A stretch of DNA of 64,000 nt, taken from NCBI GenBank assembly GCA_963971225.1, contig OZ020269.1:10687201-10751200 (forward strand). The letters are read 5' to 3'. Under the pieces are notes generated by a model, which was not told the origin of the DNA, ran no database searches, and saw nothing but the letters and a program-made list of their open reading frames with translations. Positions 11,830 to 24,249 of this stretch are shown piece by piece. The DNA comes from Melieria omissa. Its lineage: Eukaryota; Arthropoda; Insecta; Diptera; Ulidiidae. The stretch's first letter is position 1; each line of letters starts with the position of its first letter. The translations under genes were made by a program, and so were the position numbers.

Positions 11830-13726
11830 TATAATGGGGCGGGTATTTAACAAGGGGGCGTGGCACCGCCCATACAATTCATTTCTTGTATATGGAATAG
11901 CTGCGGCATTGTAAGTCGCACAGCATTAAACTTTAGTGTATCGTCGCCCCATAGATGTGTTATTCTACTGTTAGAATTTTATGGGCGTTGGACAAGGGGC
12001 GTGGCACATTTGTTTAACCCAAACTATTCGCATAATTGTGTAACTGTTACTCGCACATCAATGAAACTTAGTACGAATTTACCATTTATTCATATCTTTC
12101 CACAGAGGGAATGGGGGGCGGGTATTTACCAAGGGGGCGTGGCACCGCACATACAACTTAAATCTTTTATATGGAATAGCTTCGGAATTGTAAGCCCCAC
12201 AGTATTGAAATTAAATATGCCATAGAAGTGTCATGCTACTGTTAAAATTGTATGGGCGTTGAACAAGGGGCGTGGCAAATCTTTTATGCAGCAGAACTGT
12301 AAGTCGTACATCAATGAAACTTGGTATGAACCTACCATTGAATCATATCTTTCGATAGAGGGAATGGGGTTGGTATTGAACAAGGGGGCGTGGCATCGCC
12401 CATAAAACTGGAATCTTTTAAATGGAATAGCTTCGGAGTTGTAAGCCGCACAGCATTGAAATTTGGTGTATCGTCGTTTCATAGATGTGTCATTCTACTA
12501 ATGAGATTTGATCGGCGTTGGTCAAGGGGCGTGGCACATTTTTTATGATCCAACAGTTATGCAGTACACACACATCAGTGAAACTTGGTACGAACTTTCC
12601 ACTTAGTAGCACAATTCGACCAGAAGAAAGTTGTGAGCATTGGACAAGAGGGCGTGGTACCGCCTCCATTTTTATATACATAGATTGTTTGCCCCAACTG
12701 ACTGACTGATTGATTGATTGATTCATCATCGCTCAGCCCAAGCCGCTGAAGATACAAACATGAAATTTGAACTGTAGATACATCTTGAAAAATGAACCTC
12801 CGCTAAGACGGGATTTTTCGAAATTCGGGGTGTAAAGGGGCAAAACATGTTTTAAGGTGTTGTATGTGATTTAAGAGACTTATTGATTTCGAACTTCCTG
12901 GAAAAACTCTAAACCAAAAATAATTCGACACGTGTTTTATAAATTTTCGAAAATCAAAACTTAACCCATTATTGGGTTAAGATTTGTTTAAGGGTAGACT
13001 CGAAAAAACATGAATCGATAGGCCTATTGACTTCAGAAATTGTAAAAGTACTTGAAATAAAAAAAAAATTTACACGCGTTTCTCATTATTTTCAAAATCG
13101 AAATCTAACCGGATCAGCGACGGGTTAAAAGTATGTTTGGAGAAACAATTTTTTTTTAGCCTTTTGACTTCAAACTTGGTGAAAGTACTTCAAATGTAAA
13201 ATAACTCGATACGTGTTAAAATCGGACGGGATCAACGAGCGGTTAAAAGTTTGTATGGCGAAACTGTAAAAAAAATGAACTAACGGGTCCACTGACTTCA
13301 AACTTTGTGAAAGTATTCTTAGTAAGAAATAATTTGACACATATTTTTCACTTTTTTGAAAATGAAAATTTAAATGGGTCAACAATAAGTTAACAGTTTT
13401 TATAGAGAACCACGATTTATTGGTCCTGTTGACTTCAAACTTAGACAAAAAGCACTTCAATCGGGAAATAATTAAAATGTGTTTTTCATATTTTTGAAAA
13501 CCGAAATCTACCGTGGTAATCTAAGGGTTAAGAATTTGTTTAGTTTAAATGTGAAAACTCATGATTTAAAGAGCCTTTTGATTTCACAGTTGTTAGAACC
13601 ACTTGACATCAAAGATAATAGACATCTGTTTTTTTTTAATCAAAATCTGACGGGGCCAACAATTCCTTCAAAATTTGTATCGGGTGAAAGAAGAGAGCTT
13701 GCGTGCGAAGCCGCGGAGCCCAGCTA
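11830..13726 (+). repeat. Tandem ~265-bp repeat plus dispersed-repeat tail
   Basis: The phrase AAGGGGGCGTGGCACCGCCC recurs near 11850, 12130 and 12385, and in degenerate form near 12645, a period of about 255-276 bp. Each unit also has an alternating 'GGCGTTGGACAAGGGGCGTGG' version. From 12700 the sequence becomes a decayed non-coding repeat ending 'GAAGCCGCGGAGCCCAGC' before TAGT (13708-13729), like the end at 20628-20655. The same unit family forms the array at 19753-20575. Confidence 0.7.
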
Positions 13727-13739
13727 GTCTTTTAATAAT

Positions 13740-16120
13740 TTTTCATAACTAGGTACTTGTCTTTATAAAACCGTTTGTTGTGCAATCAAACCAAACCTCA
13801 ACGCTTGAATTGCTTAATGCAAAGGCTTAGAAATTTTTTGGCTTGTATTTGTTTTTGTACTAACCACACTTCATACTCTTCCGCACTGCGCAAACAAAAG
13901 ACTCAGGAAACAAGCGTCGATTTGCTTTGCTTGCTGTGCCAACTCCTGTTGCTGTTTACTCTTAGCCGCAATTAACGCAAACAGCAATTAATTGCTCTTT
14001 GCGCCTTCAGGCCCCTTCCACTGACCGCTTTCATATCACTTCCAATGCGCTCATGTTGCTTGCTTCATTGTCGCAGCCGTTTACACCGACATTCGTTGAC
14101 AAATATCAAAACCACTTTGCGTGTAGCATTAAATCGACGGCAAATATACTGGCAGATGGACAGACAGACAGCTGGACAGACATATCGCCGCAAATGACAA
14201 TTAAATTAAAATCACAAAAATCAAGACAATCATTTAAGCTTCTTTGATTATTGTTGACTGATATCAATTTACCGAGGCAGGCGGCGGCCAGCAGCAGCGC
14301 ACTTCGCATTTCATTTGCGGTTGAATTAAATGCATAAACAATGCGCCGCAACAGCACAGCACAGCACATCACAGAAACATGGACAACACAAACAACTGCA
14401 ACGATGCAATGAATGAAAATGAAACGAAATGAGTATTGGTTGTCAGAGCTGCTGTTGGTGGCTGCTGGCAGTAATGGTGATAGCGGTGGCGGTGCCATTG
14501 GTCGTGGTGATGGTTATGGTGGTGTCGGTGTTTGGTATTTGTGGCCGTGCTGCTGTTGGTCGTGGTGACGTTGATGGTGTGACGAGCGAACGCATAACAA
14601 AAAAAACACTGTCATAACGCGTGACCAATGTCATGTCAACGTTGACATGACAACAACAACAACAACAAGAAGAGCAGCAAAGAGAGTAACAAGCCAGAGT
14701 CACCAACACAACCACAAGCGGCAACTGCGCCCGCAACCAGCAGCGGTAGCTGGCTCAACTATAAACAAAACGCTCAACTACAATATTAAGCGGCAAACAC
14801 GAAAACAACAATAACACCAACAAGTTTAGGCCAGCATGGAAACGTGTCAACCGACTGGCAGCCAACGTTGCCAGCTGAGGAGCACAAAGGAGACGAAACG
14901 CAGCAGTGTAAAGTGCGATCGACGATGTGTGTTAGCAAAAAAGGATCCACTGCGGCCGCAAAAAGGGGGGCGCGGACAGCAAAAGGGCCGCCACATTGGA
15001 CGGCAAACTGTGCCGCAGCGAAATTCGATCGTTTGCCAGCAATAAAGCAAACGCGAGAAGACTAACGCAGCGGCCACGGTCAGTGCTCGAGCAAAAGATG
15101 CCAAAGTTATTGAAGCAGCTGTGATGCTGCGCCGTTGGTTGCCGATGCCGCTGTTGCAATTGCTGATGTTGGAGCTGGTATTGGTGTTGGTGGCCCAAGA
15201 TATGAAACAACATGCGGCGCTATGCTGTTAACACAGCAACGATTGCGCTGCAGCAACGAGTCGAGACGAACGGGCATGCGGCAAATGAAATGCTTCGCTC
15301 CGGCATCGGGATGAATGTGCCACAGTGGCAAAAGTGACAAAACAGAAACAAAATGTCATAATTGATAGTGACAGTGCGCGTTGACATGTTGAGCTTAGAC
15401 GGGACGCAGCTTGTGGCCCGAGCTGTTGTTGGTGGTTGCGTTTTTGTTTTTTTTTTAGAATTGCAAGTTTTTTATTGTTGTTGTGTTGCAGCTTCTGTGG
15501 CTGGCAACAGAGTAGCGAGTTCGAACAGCGTTGGTTGTACAGCGAGTAGCAATAGGGACTTTGTTGTTGTATTATTGCTGGTTAGGGTTTTTTGTTGTTG
15601 CGTTTGCTGACAGTGTTGAAATAGATTTGTTGCATTTACACAGTTGCAGTAAGTTAATATGTTAAATCGGATTAATTTGATTGAATTGTTGTAGAGTGTT
15701 TCTGCCGGCCACAGTTGAAATCCAGTTTGTCGCTGCAGTCTTTCGTTAGCTGCGATTAGTCCAAAGCCAGCGCCGATCAAGACAAAATCTACGTTTGCGG
15801 ATACGTTGCATGCACAGTAGTTAATTTAATCAAAACATTACAATAGCATGAAGGAAATTGAAAAAGTTGCATTAAGTCCACACAACACGGGGTAAACATT
15901 TCATTTCTACACGGGATGCGACAAGTGCATTTGACTGATTTTTTTTTTGTAAAAATTAACAGATATGTAAGATGACAGCAAAATGAGAAATCTGTCGAGT
16001 CCATCCCAAGGCAGTCCCGGAGTATGAAACATTCAATCACCAACCAAGTAATGACGTTTGCTTTCAGTCCCAGATCGCATTGGAAATGTTAACTCTTAGT
16101 AATGTTTGCCAAAGCAATAA
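13740..16120. other. No confident gene; GC-richer, CAA/CAG-rich DNA
   Basis: Sequence rich in GCAACA, CAGCAG and GTTGTT, including 14250-15780, resembles fly promoter, UTR or intronic DNA. The many open frames are low-complexity and overlap on both strands. I could not recognise a protein. Confidence 0.3.
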
Positions 16121-16129
16121 TTTCACAAA

Positions 16130-16876
16130 TAACACAGCACTTGCTTCTACAAGCAAAATAGAAAGTTATTAAACTTTCTATTGTTCTCAGAAATATTTCT
16201 CACTTATATTTTATGGCTTTTACAGTAAACATGTTGCAGTTCAAATGCAAAACTGCAACTGCAACTCTTTTGTTGAGCAACAACAATAGGTCGCACAACA
16301 CACACAAACGTTGTGTGTCGACAACAAAAGCCGCGCGAAAATCGCATCATGCGTGCAAAGCCAATAAATTTGTTTGCAATCAAATCAAATGCGGTGATTT
16401 ATGTTGCGCAATGTCGCCCACCAAAACAACAAGCAAAGAACAACAACAACAACACGATAAGCGAGGCCAGCAAAATCAACACACACGGCACACAACTAGC
16501 GCGCATTGTTGCTGCATGTGACGACGACGCCAGGCGACTGAGTGACTTGTTTTTTCTGCCACAACAATAACAACAACAACAAATACACAGACGCGTATTT
16601 GCATGTCTATATGGTGCGAACTGAAAAGCCGCGCTTGCAACAATAGCCTTGGCATCAGCAACAGCAGCAGCAGCATCTCTCGCCACAAAAATATAACAAC
16701 AACAACAACAACGACTAGCGGCCACCACAAAGAAAGAACTCAATTCTGTATGCAAATCGCATGTTACGTTAGTGTAGGGTAATAAAAATTATGCCGCGCA
16801 TTGTTATTGTTGTTGGTGTTATTGTAGTTGTTGCTTTCGATTTTTGCAGTTGAACGTGCAGCTTTTTCACATTTTC
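16130..16876. repeat. Serpin-upstream module, copy 1 (orphan)
   Basis: About 750 bp beginning TTGCTTCTACAAGCAAAATA closely match 34850-35500 and 50220-50850, which lie directly 5' of serpins S3 and S4. Shared blocks include GGCTTTTACAGTAAACATG and CACAAACGTTGTGTGTCGAC. Here the match ends at CACATTTTCA (about 16876), where it joins a serpin exon scrap rather than continuing as in the other copies. Confidence 0.85.
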
Positions 16877-16900
16877 AAAGTACTAAAGTACTACTAAACC

Positions 16901-17024
16901 AAAGTACTAATCATTTCCACATTCACTGTATCCTTTTGGTTAAGGCGGAAGCGGCGTCTGCCTGCGGTTTTGAAAGAAAGCAGCCACTCACCCTTAAAGT
17001 ATATGAAATCTACTAACACTTGTA
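16901..17024 (-). pseudogene. Serpin exon-2 fragment (S0)
   Basis: On the minus strand this about 124-bp piece matches the middle of exon 2 of serpin S5 (53351-53474): the s3A-region YFKGEW-like segment followed by the 'LNQKDTVNVEMIST' region. It has single-base changes and no flanking serpin sequence. On the plus strand it reads AAGTACTAATCATTTCCACA onward. The junction at 16877-16905 has three short copies of AAGTACTA, which looks like template-switch filler. It cannot encode a serpin. Confidence 0.8.
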
Positions 17025-17029
17025 ACGGT

Positions 17030-18478
17030 TCGCTCAAGTATTCAACTAAATTCAACCAATGCGCTTTTTTTTTGTTTTTGCACTATGAACAATACAACTT
17101 AGTGCCAAACCCTACATTCGTCAGTGATGTGCTCATCACGCTTACAACTGTTCTCACTTAGCGATCAGCACAACACTGGTACACACACACATACTAGCAC
17201 CCACGCAGTGCATTGCTGCAGTCGCGCTCAGTACGCACAGTGGTTGTTGTTGAGGGCATTCTTCTTGCATTCTTGCAGGCAAATTGTTAGTGCACTGCAA
17301 ATGCACTTTTGGCGTAAACAAGGCCATAAATCATAATTTTTTCCCAGATCGAACGATCTTGTCGTTAGGCAGAATTTAAGCTATTTAAGCAAGCACCCAA
17401 AACCGCGCGACGCGCTTAAAACGAAAGTGCAAGTCGACAGGAGCAGGTTAAGACGAAAGTGCAGTGGAAGTATTCTTTTAAGTGTGTGTTTCTATTTTGA
17501 TTGCTGGTAAGTTTGCTGGTCACCAATTCCCCCCCCCCGAAACGAAGTGCTAACTTGGAGTATCCTTCAGGTACCGATATACTGCAGCAGCAATTTTCGG
17601 AAAAACTCCACGACCTTGCCACATCAATTTCTATTTCAACATTGTTTTAAAAATCTGTCTACGAGGGATTTCCTGGATACTTTCCCGGCGGCTTCGGCAT
17701 AGCTAGCAGCGGAATTTCAGTGCTTCGAAAACGTTTCCATATTCGCGCTGCGGCGCCTGGAAAATCGGTCATATTGGCCTAAAATCGGCATAGTGTAATA
17801 TTGATAAAATTTGAAATCGTTTAAGTGATAAAAAATTCATAGAATGGCAAAGTGAAATGAAAAAGTAAAACAATAGCTGAAATGTGTTAAAATAACATGT
17901 AAATTTTACTAAAATATGTCGTTTCAAAATTAAGAAAAAAAAAATACCTAAAAGTAGACCAAATTGCGTAAAAATTGGCTTAAATGTTTAAACCTTAAAA
18001 CTAGTGGAATTTAACTTTAAAAGAAAAGACAACTTCAAATTACTGATAAAATGTTTCTGTTAAAAAGTTAAAAATTCCAAAATTTATATATTTTTTTTTA
18101 ATTCTAAATCTTAAATTCTAATTATGCAATATTACAAAAAAATTAAAATTTTTTCTAAATTGTTAAAAAATTATCTTCTACATTAATTATGCAATACAAT
18201 AATTATAATTAATTACCAATGTAAGAAAAGAAAAAAAAAAATAACTAACTAGAAATGTAAGTCTATCAAAATGTTTCTAATTTCATAATTTAGTTTTAAA
18301 CCCATCTTACCATTCATCGTCTCGCATGGCCATACGGCACGGCATCCAACGATGGAAAACTGAGTAAGTGAGTTAAAATGATTGTTTTATTCAAATTTAA
18401 TTAAATTGGCGTAATTTTGATACACACTTTTCTACTTAGATTTAGTTCAAAATTTTATTAAAATGTTACATATCTATA
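17030..18478. other. No gene seen; strongly AT-rich
   Basis: 17640-18320 is very AT-rich with short A and T runs. 17160-17640 has promoter-like mixed sequence but no supported exon. Confidence 0.35.
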
Positions 18479-18481
18479 CTA

Positions 18482-19023
18482 CGAGGGCGGGTCAATAAGT
18501 CCTTGACTTTTTGAATTTCGAGCAACACTACTCCCGTCAACAGTCATCTGTCAGTTGACTCTTGTCAAAAATTGAACAAGCTGCGACATTTAGTTTGTTT
18601 TTGACAGCCGTTAATATCAGACTACCGCGTTGACTGAGAAGAAAATGGAAAAAAGTGAATTTCGTGTGCACGGGTGCACACATGTGCAGTTTCCATGGCA
18701 AAAATCCATGAATTGGGCTACGAATTGCTCCCTCATCCCGCCTATTCACCCGATCTAGCCCCAAGTGACTATTTCTTGTTCCCAAACTTGAAGAAATGGC
18801 TCGGCGGAAAGAGATTTGCCTCCAATGACGAAGTCATCTCACAAACAAATGCCTATTTTGAAGACCTCGACAAATCATATTTTTCGGAAGGGATAAAAAA
18901 ACTGAAGAAACGTTGGGCTAAGTGTATAGATCTCAAAGGAGACTACGTTGAAAAATAAAATAACTTTTTATCTAAAAACCTGTGTTTCATTCAAAAAGTC
19001 ACGGACTTATTGACCCGCCCTCG
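18482..19023 (+). mobile_element. Internally deleted mariner (DD34D type)
   Basis: Terminal inverted repeats of about 30 bp begin CGAGGGCGGGTCAATAAGTC at 18482 and end with the complement at 19023, each next to TA. The transposase start survives at 18644 (MEKSEFRV, the usual mariner N terminus) and is joined directly to the C-terminal part at 18694-18957. That part has HELGYELLPHPAYSPDLAPS, the signature around the third catalytic Asp, then a normal end KGDYVEK. The first two catalytic Asp regions are deleted. At 542 bp it is a non-autonomous derivative of a ~1.3-kb mariner different from the one at 60504. Confidence 0.9.
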
Positions 19024-19214
19024 TATTATATAAAAACAAGTGTGACGTTTTTTGAGCCACAATCAGGCAACAACCACCGAACCGATTTAGATGAAATAAG
19101 CACCAAACATTTTTTTATCTGGGGGAATGGTACATAGGCTATATGAGAATGGCCACGCCCCCTTCTTACGCCCACTATGGTGACAAAACTCATCTATGGT
19201 ATGCTTTTATAAGA

Positions 19215-19760
19215 CAATATGGGTATCAAACGATTCAGCGTGTCAATGCGGCAAACATAGGCTATAATATAATCGACCACGCCCACTTTCCGTGCCCACT
19301 AAACTAACAAAACGAAGCTACGGTTGGTGAATCAGTATTAATATCAAATGATTCCGTGTTTCATTGATGTTAACATAGAATATATAAGATTGACCACGCC
19401 CATCTGATATGCTTTTTCGCCACGCCCTCTATTTTAACAAATCATGGCCATGGTATATTTGTCATAGCAATATGGGTATCAAACGATTCAGCGTGTCATT
19501 GCGGCAAACATAGGCTATAATATAATCGGCCACGCCCACTTTCCGCGCCCAAAAAAACGAAGCTACGGTACATGTCCGTAAATCAGTAAGTATTAATGAT
19601 TCCAAATGATTCCGTGTTTTGTTGATGTTAACATAGGATATAGAAGATTAACCACGCCTACCTAATACGCCTTCTCGCCATGATCGGTATAATAACAAAT
19701 GAGCCATGATATATATGTAACAGCAATATGGATATCAAACGATTTAGCGATTGGAATGGG
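19215..19760. repeat. Tandem ~254-bp repeat, about 2+ units
   Basis: CAATATGGGTATCAAACGAT starts at about 19215 and 19468, with a diverged copy at 19723, giving a period of about 253-255 bp. Units contain 'CACGCCCACTTTCC' and 'CGAAGCTACGG' blocks. Non-coding. Confidence 0.8.
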
Positions 19761-20655
19761 GTGGGTTTGTGACAAGGGGGCGTGGCACCGCCCATGCAAC
19801 TTAAATTTTCAATATGGAATATCTTCGGAATGATAAATCGGGCAGCATTAAAATTTGGTGCGGGGCCACCGTTTGATGTGCCGTTTCACTGGTAAAACTT
19901 TGTGAGCGTTGGACAAGGGCCGTGGCACTTTTTAAGCAACTCAAATGTTTTGAATAACTTTGGAACTACATATCACACAGTTAAGAGATTTGACACAACT
20001 TTACGATTTAGATGTGCCCTTCGACATGGGGAATGGGGTGGGTATCGGACGAGGGGGCTTGGCACTGCCCATACAAACCAAGTTTTTAATATGAAATATC
20101 TTCGGAATTATAAGTCGGCCAGCATTGAAATTTGACATAGCATCATGGCTTAGACGTGTCGTTCAAGTGGTTAAATTGTATGGGTGTTGGAAAAGGGGCG
20201 TGGTACTTTTTAAGCGACCTTATTGTTTTCAATAACTTTGGAACTGCAAATCACACATCAAGATATTTGACACATCTTACGATTTCGACGTGCCCTTCGA
20301 CAAGGAGAGTAGAGGGGGTTTTAGACGAGGGGCATGGCACCGCCCATACAACCCAAATTTTTAATGTGGAATATCTTCGGAACAATAAGTTGGAGATTTG
20401 AAGTTATGTATACCATCGTCGCATAGATGTGTCATTCTACTGGCGGTTTATTTTTGCGACTGAAATTTTCTGCGTAACTTTGAAACTGAAAGTCGCATAT
20501 AAATGAAACCGGGTCACACCCTTCGACTGGAGGAATGGATTGGGCATTACATAAAGAGGCGTGGCACCGCCCATAGAGTGTAGTATGAAGAAACATGATT
20601 TATTGGGCCCATTGACTTCAAACTTGCGTGCAAAGCCGCAGGGCCCTACTAGTTT
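19753..20655. repeat. Tandem ~275-bp repeat, second array of the 11830 family
   Basis: GGAATGGGGTGGG units start at about 19753, 20030, 20303 (diverged) and 20532 (diverged). Each is followed by GGGGGCGTGGCACCGCCCAT or a variant. The array ends in a 'GCAAAGCCGCAGGGCCC' then TACTAG tail, like the end of the array at 13708. Non-coding. Confidence 0.75.
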
Positions 20656-20953
20656 AGAATATTTTTACAATGAAGCTCTATTTGTATATTTTGAACCTGC
20701 GTATTTGAATTAACATGCTAAGGGGAATGTCGACATACAACATGAGTAGGATGCCATAAGCGAAGCAGACGTTTGATAAGGGGCTATCGAAGATTTCGAG
20801 TGCTTAGGTAGCCATAGGCGTATACGAAGGGGAGGGAGAAGTGCACTCGAGGGTACAACATCAACCCTAATCCAGCTATGGATTCACGTGGTCATAGTAA
20901 AGACGGTTTAAATATTTTGGCATGATGATTTTTTTCCTATTGTTGCGTGTTCT

Positions 20954-21253
20954 TTAATCTGTGGTTACAAGAACCTCGACCCAGCCGACATGATTAGCCG
21001 AAGACCAAACCAGCATGCCATCCCGTATCCACAACGAGCTACATATATTTCGAATAGTTTTGCAAACACGCGCGCAACACACTGCTGCTGTTCGATACCA
21101 ATGCGATTCCAGAGCAAAGCCACTAGTTGAGTAAAACGCCACGACGAGAAGCGGCAGGACGACAGACACCGCTGAATCGGAAAGCGAAAACCATCAATGA
21201 ACACGAGTGCATTTTGTTACTTTATAACATAACTGAGAGAACTTACTTTTCAT
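20954..21253 (-). pseudogene. Serpin 5' relic (S1): microexon plus signal peptide only
   Basis: The coding microexon (ATG AAA A, 21247-21253) with a GTAAGT donor is present, and exon 2 opens at 21171 after CAG. It encodes a leader (VSVVLPLL, then a Phe-Tyr-Ser segment and SGFALES) like those of S2-S6. After the leader the similarity stops abruptly and unrelated codons run to a stop near 20954. No serpin fold sequence follows. This is the truncated left edge of the serpin cluster. Confidence 0.8.
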
Positions 21254-21988
21254 AGTTGATAGTTGACTTGAGGCTCCAGCACTAAATTCGTTGGACAATT
21301 GTCTGAAAAAATGGCATTATCGTAACGATATCGAGAATTGAGATATTGAAATATTTTCAATATCTTAGCCAAAATGTCGTAACGATATCGAAAATTTTGA
21401 AAATCTCGGTATCGTTTCGACAAAGCCATTTTTGTTATTCTCAGCAGCATTTTGGATACAACAACGAAAACTTATTTTCTTTCTGAAAATTGAAATAAAA
21501 CGCATATTTTACAGTGATGTCGCATGGCCAGTCAACTATTCAAATCAAATAACGATTATAAGTACAACACAACAATGCACAAACTCCCAAACTCGTTCTT
21601 AAATGCGCCCACGTTCACGTAAGATAAATTTTCGTTTGACAAAAAAATATTTCATTCGACTTGGAAATTTTCAAATTCTTCAAGTAAAAAAGCATTATCA
21701 AGATTATTTCGAGAGTTTCTCGCTAATAATTTATATCGAGAAATTGTTTGTTTGTTGTTTTTTTAATTTTGTTTTTTAGACGTTATGTGTTGAAATGATA
21801 AATGTTATCTTTTGCTAGTTTGCAATTGCTATTGTCTGTTTGTTGTATGTTTTATTTTTATGCTACTTTTGAATACAGAAATTACAGCAATTATATAACC
21901 TTTTTGAATTTCATATAATTGAAGAATTTAGGGGGCCCCCTCAGCCGTCGCCGCCCCGGGCCCCCGAACACCTTAAGCCGCCACTGCA

Positions 21989-23370
21989 TCAGGGTGCGAC
22001 TACATGTCCACCGAAAAACACTTCGTCTTTGTCAATGACCGCAAAGAAAAATGGATGATCAGCAACAAATCTATGTTCAAACAGTGGAGCTGACCTGGCT
22101 GACCTGATTTTCATTGCTATAAACAAAGAATTCACAATGAGAACACAGTAACTCGAAAATGTTCGTCAGCTGTAATCACCCGTAGCGGGTCCTGCCTCTG
22201 TGCCCTGTTCGCTGACCTGAATAACGGCATCATGTGTCGCCAAAGTGACGTACAATTTGTTTTTATAATCTGTCATGCGAGTGAAGGCCGAATAGCCATC
22301 TTCATATCCATATTGAAGGAACGGATGCTTTATGCCGAACTGAGGAAATACAAATTGCGTTCGCAAAAATAATTAAACTCGTTTTCGAATACAAATTTGA
22401 AGATGAAAATGAAATTCGCCATTTTTGTATATGTTAGCTACGCACTTGTTTGAGCAGCTCTTTGAGATCCGTGTGGTATTCTATCTGAAATTTGGGCAGG
22501 AACACTCTCACCGGCGCAGCTTCCAACCGATCTGCAATTCTGGGCAATTGTATGTGCTGCAGTTTGTTTTCCAATGCCTCCAGTCCGTCAACACTATTTG
22601 GCAGTATGATCAGCATTTTTAAAGACTGATTGTAGGGCAATAGCAACCCAGTTGCGTCCAAGTCATCCAATTTCCCATACTCAAAACCCGATTCATCGTT
22701 CATCATCATTTCCACATCCATTGTATCCTTTTGGTTAAAATGGAATTGACGGCTGCCAACGGTTTCGAAGGAATGCAGCCACTCACCCTTGAAATAGATG
22801 GTATTGACTAATACTACTGCTGTTTGATCGTCCAAGCTGCTCGGTTCGATGACTTGTTTGATTTTTTGGTGCGTCTTCTCGTCCACCCATTCGTTGATGC
22901 GTCGTGCGGTGGCTTTTTTTAAGCCAAAATAGACAGACTCGAAGTACGCTCTTAAAAACTGTTTAGCCCTTTGCTTGAAATCCGGTGCTAGTTTAAACTG
23001 GTTATCCACAAAGATCCCAGTCGCAATTCTCAAATTGGGAATATACATGTTGTGTCACGAATCCCAGTGTGGGCAGCCAATTAACGCATCACTAATCTCC
23101 TGGAGTGTATGGATGCCGCCACCCAGATACAGTAGAAACAAGCTGTTTTGGATGGATACGGGTGAAATGACAAAGTTCTTCTTCGCGGATTGCAGAGCAA
23201 CGTTGTGCAATAATTTCGAAGTAAACGATTCCTGTGCAAAGCCACTGGTTGAGTAAAGGGCCACGGCAAGCAGCGGCAGAACGAAGGATACCGCTGAATC
23301 GGAAAGCGAAAACGATCAATGAACACGAGTTCATTTTGTTATTTTTTAACTGAGAGAACTTACTTCTCAT
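21989..23370 (-). pseudogene. Serpin S2, nonsense-mutated
   Basis: Four exons can be placed on the minus strand: 23364-23370 (MR + A), 22446-23293, 22180-22339 and 21989-22116. Lengths 7+848+160+128 keep one frame, for a 380-residue serpin with leader MRTVSFVLPLL, the NFVISPVSI motif, the s3A segment VLVNTIYFKGEW, hinge GTEAGPAT, and FVADHPFFF near the C terminus. Codon 82 is TGA (minus strand, around 23053-23055), where the near-identical S3 has GGA. The exon-3 donor is GTGATT instead of the GTGAGT in the other copies. Both lesions point to a recent pseudogene. A sequencing error at the stop is possible but would not explain the donor. The loop would have had Arg-Ser at the scissile bond (IRSARSAPLFEHRF). 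Confidence 0.85.
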
Positions 23371-23425
23371 AGTTGATAGTTGACTTGACGCTCCAACACT
23401 AAATTCGTGGGACGATTGTCTGCTA

Positions 23426-24111
23426 CACCCAGAGAAATTTGGCCGTTACGTAAATAACATGATGCATGTTACATCCACATGATACAAAAACAACACGCAA
23501 AACAAAAACATTTTCAAAAATTTACACGACATTTTTAACACGTAGCCACCTGTTCAAATTACATGAATATTGTTTGGTATATTTAAAAAGATTTCCTGTC
23601 AAATTAACATGAAAATTGTGTTAAACAACATGAATTTTAGTTGTTTGTACAGGTATTATTGTCATTTGTCACGTGATTTGTTGCTAATTTTGCACGCGTC
23701 ATTCTTGTCGCGTCTTTCGTGTCGTATCATTCGGAGGCGTCGGATTTTGTGATCAGTTTTCTCGAATTTTTATAAGTGAATTGAAGCGAAGAGTTATAAG
23801 TGACTAAGAATTATAAGTGACTAATAAGTGCAAAAATGGAGAGTGGTTTTCAAGAAACCGACCAAGAGCCAGATATATTTTTCATTCTTGCTGGCGATGA
23901 CCTTAGAGCAGTCGAGACTCCGTTGCAGCGGAGCCCGATCATTCAGCCCGATCACCTTAAAAAAATAATTTGTGGGAAAATGAATTTCACAGAAGATATA
24001 TACGAAAGAATATTAAGTAAGTAACAAAAGCGGCATAGTATATAGTAGTTTACGGTAGTTTACATTCACAGACTGCGGCATGGATGTAGAGAGTCGATGA
24101 AGAGAGAGGTC
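23426..24111 (+). mobile_element. 5' part of an unidentified inserted element with a spliced first exon
   Basis: The S2 upstream flank is interrupted after CTGCTA by CACCCAGAGAAATTTGGCCG; S5 continues CTTGCGG at the same point. Within the insert, 23836-24016 is a clean exon candidate. It starts MESGFQETDQEPDIFFIL, is acidic and non-repetitive, and is followed by a perfect GTAAGT donor at 24017. I do not recognise the protein. The rest of the insert appears to be cut off by the sequence starting at 24112. It may be the 5' end of a DNA transposon, but no matching right terminus was found. Confidence 0.45.
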
Positions 24112-24249
24112 TGTAGTATTCGATTTTGCGCTAAACAAAATTTTTTTTTTTTGTAATTTGAATTTGTATTCCACAAAAAGAATAAACGTACAATGTTGCA
24201 AAGATGAGTCTCTGCAACAATGTTGCCGCAACATTTTAGTACTTGTAAC

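Noticed and set aside
18644..18957. Functional small mariner-derived protein
   Set aside because: The N-terminal start and the C-terminal block are in different frames after the internal deletion, so no continuous product exists.
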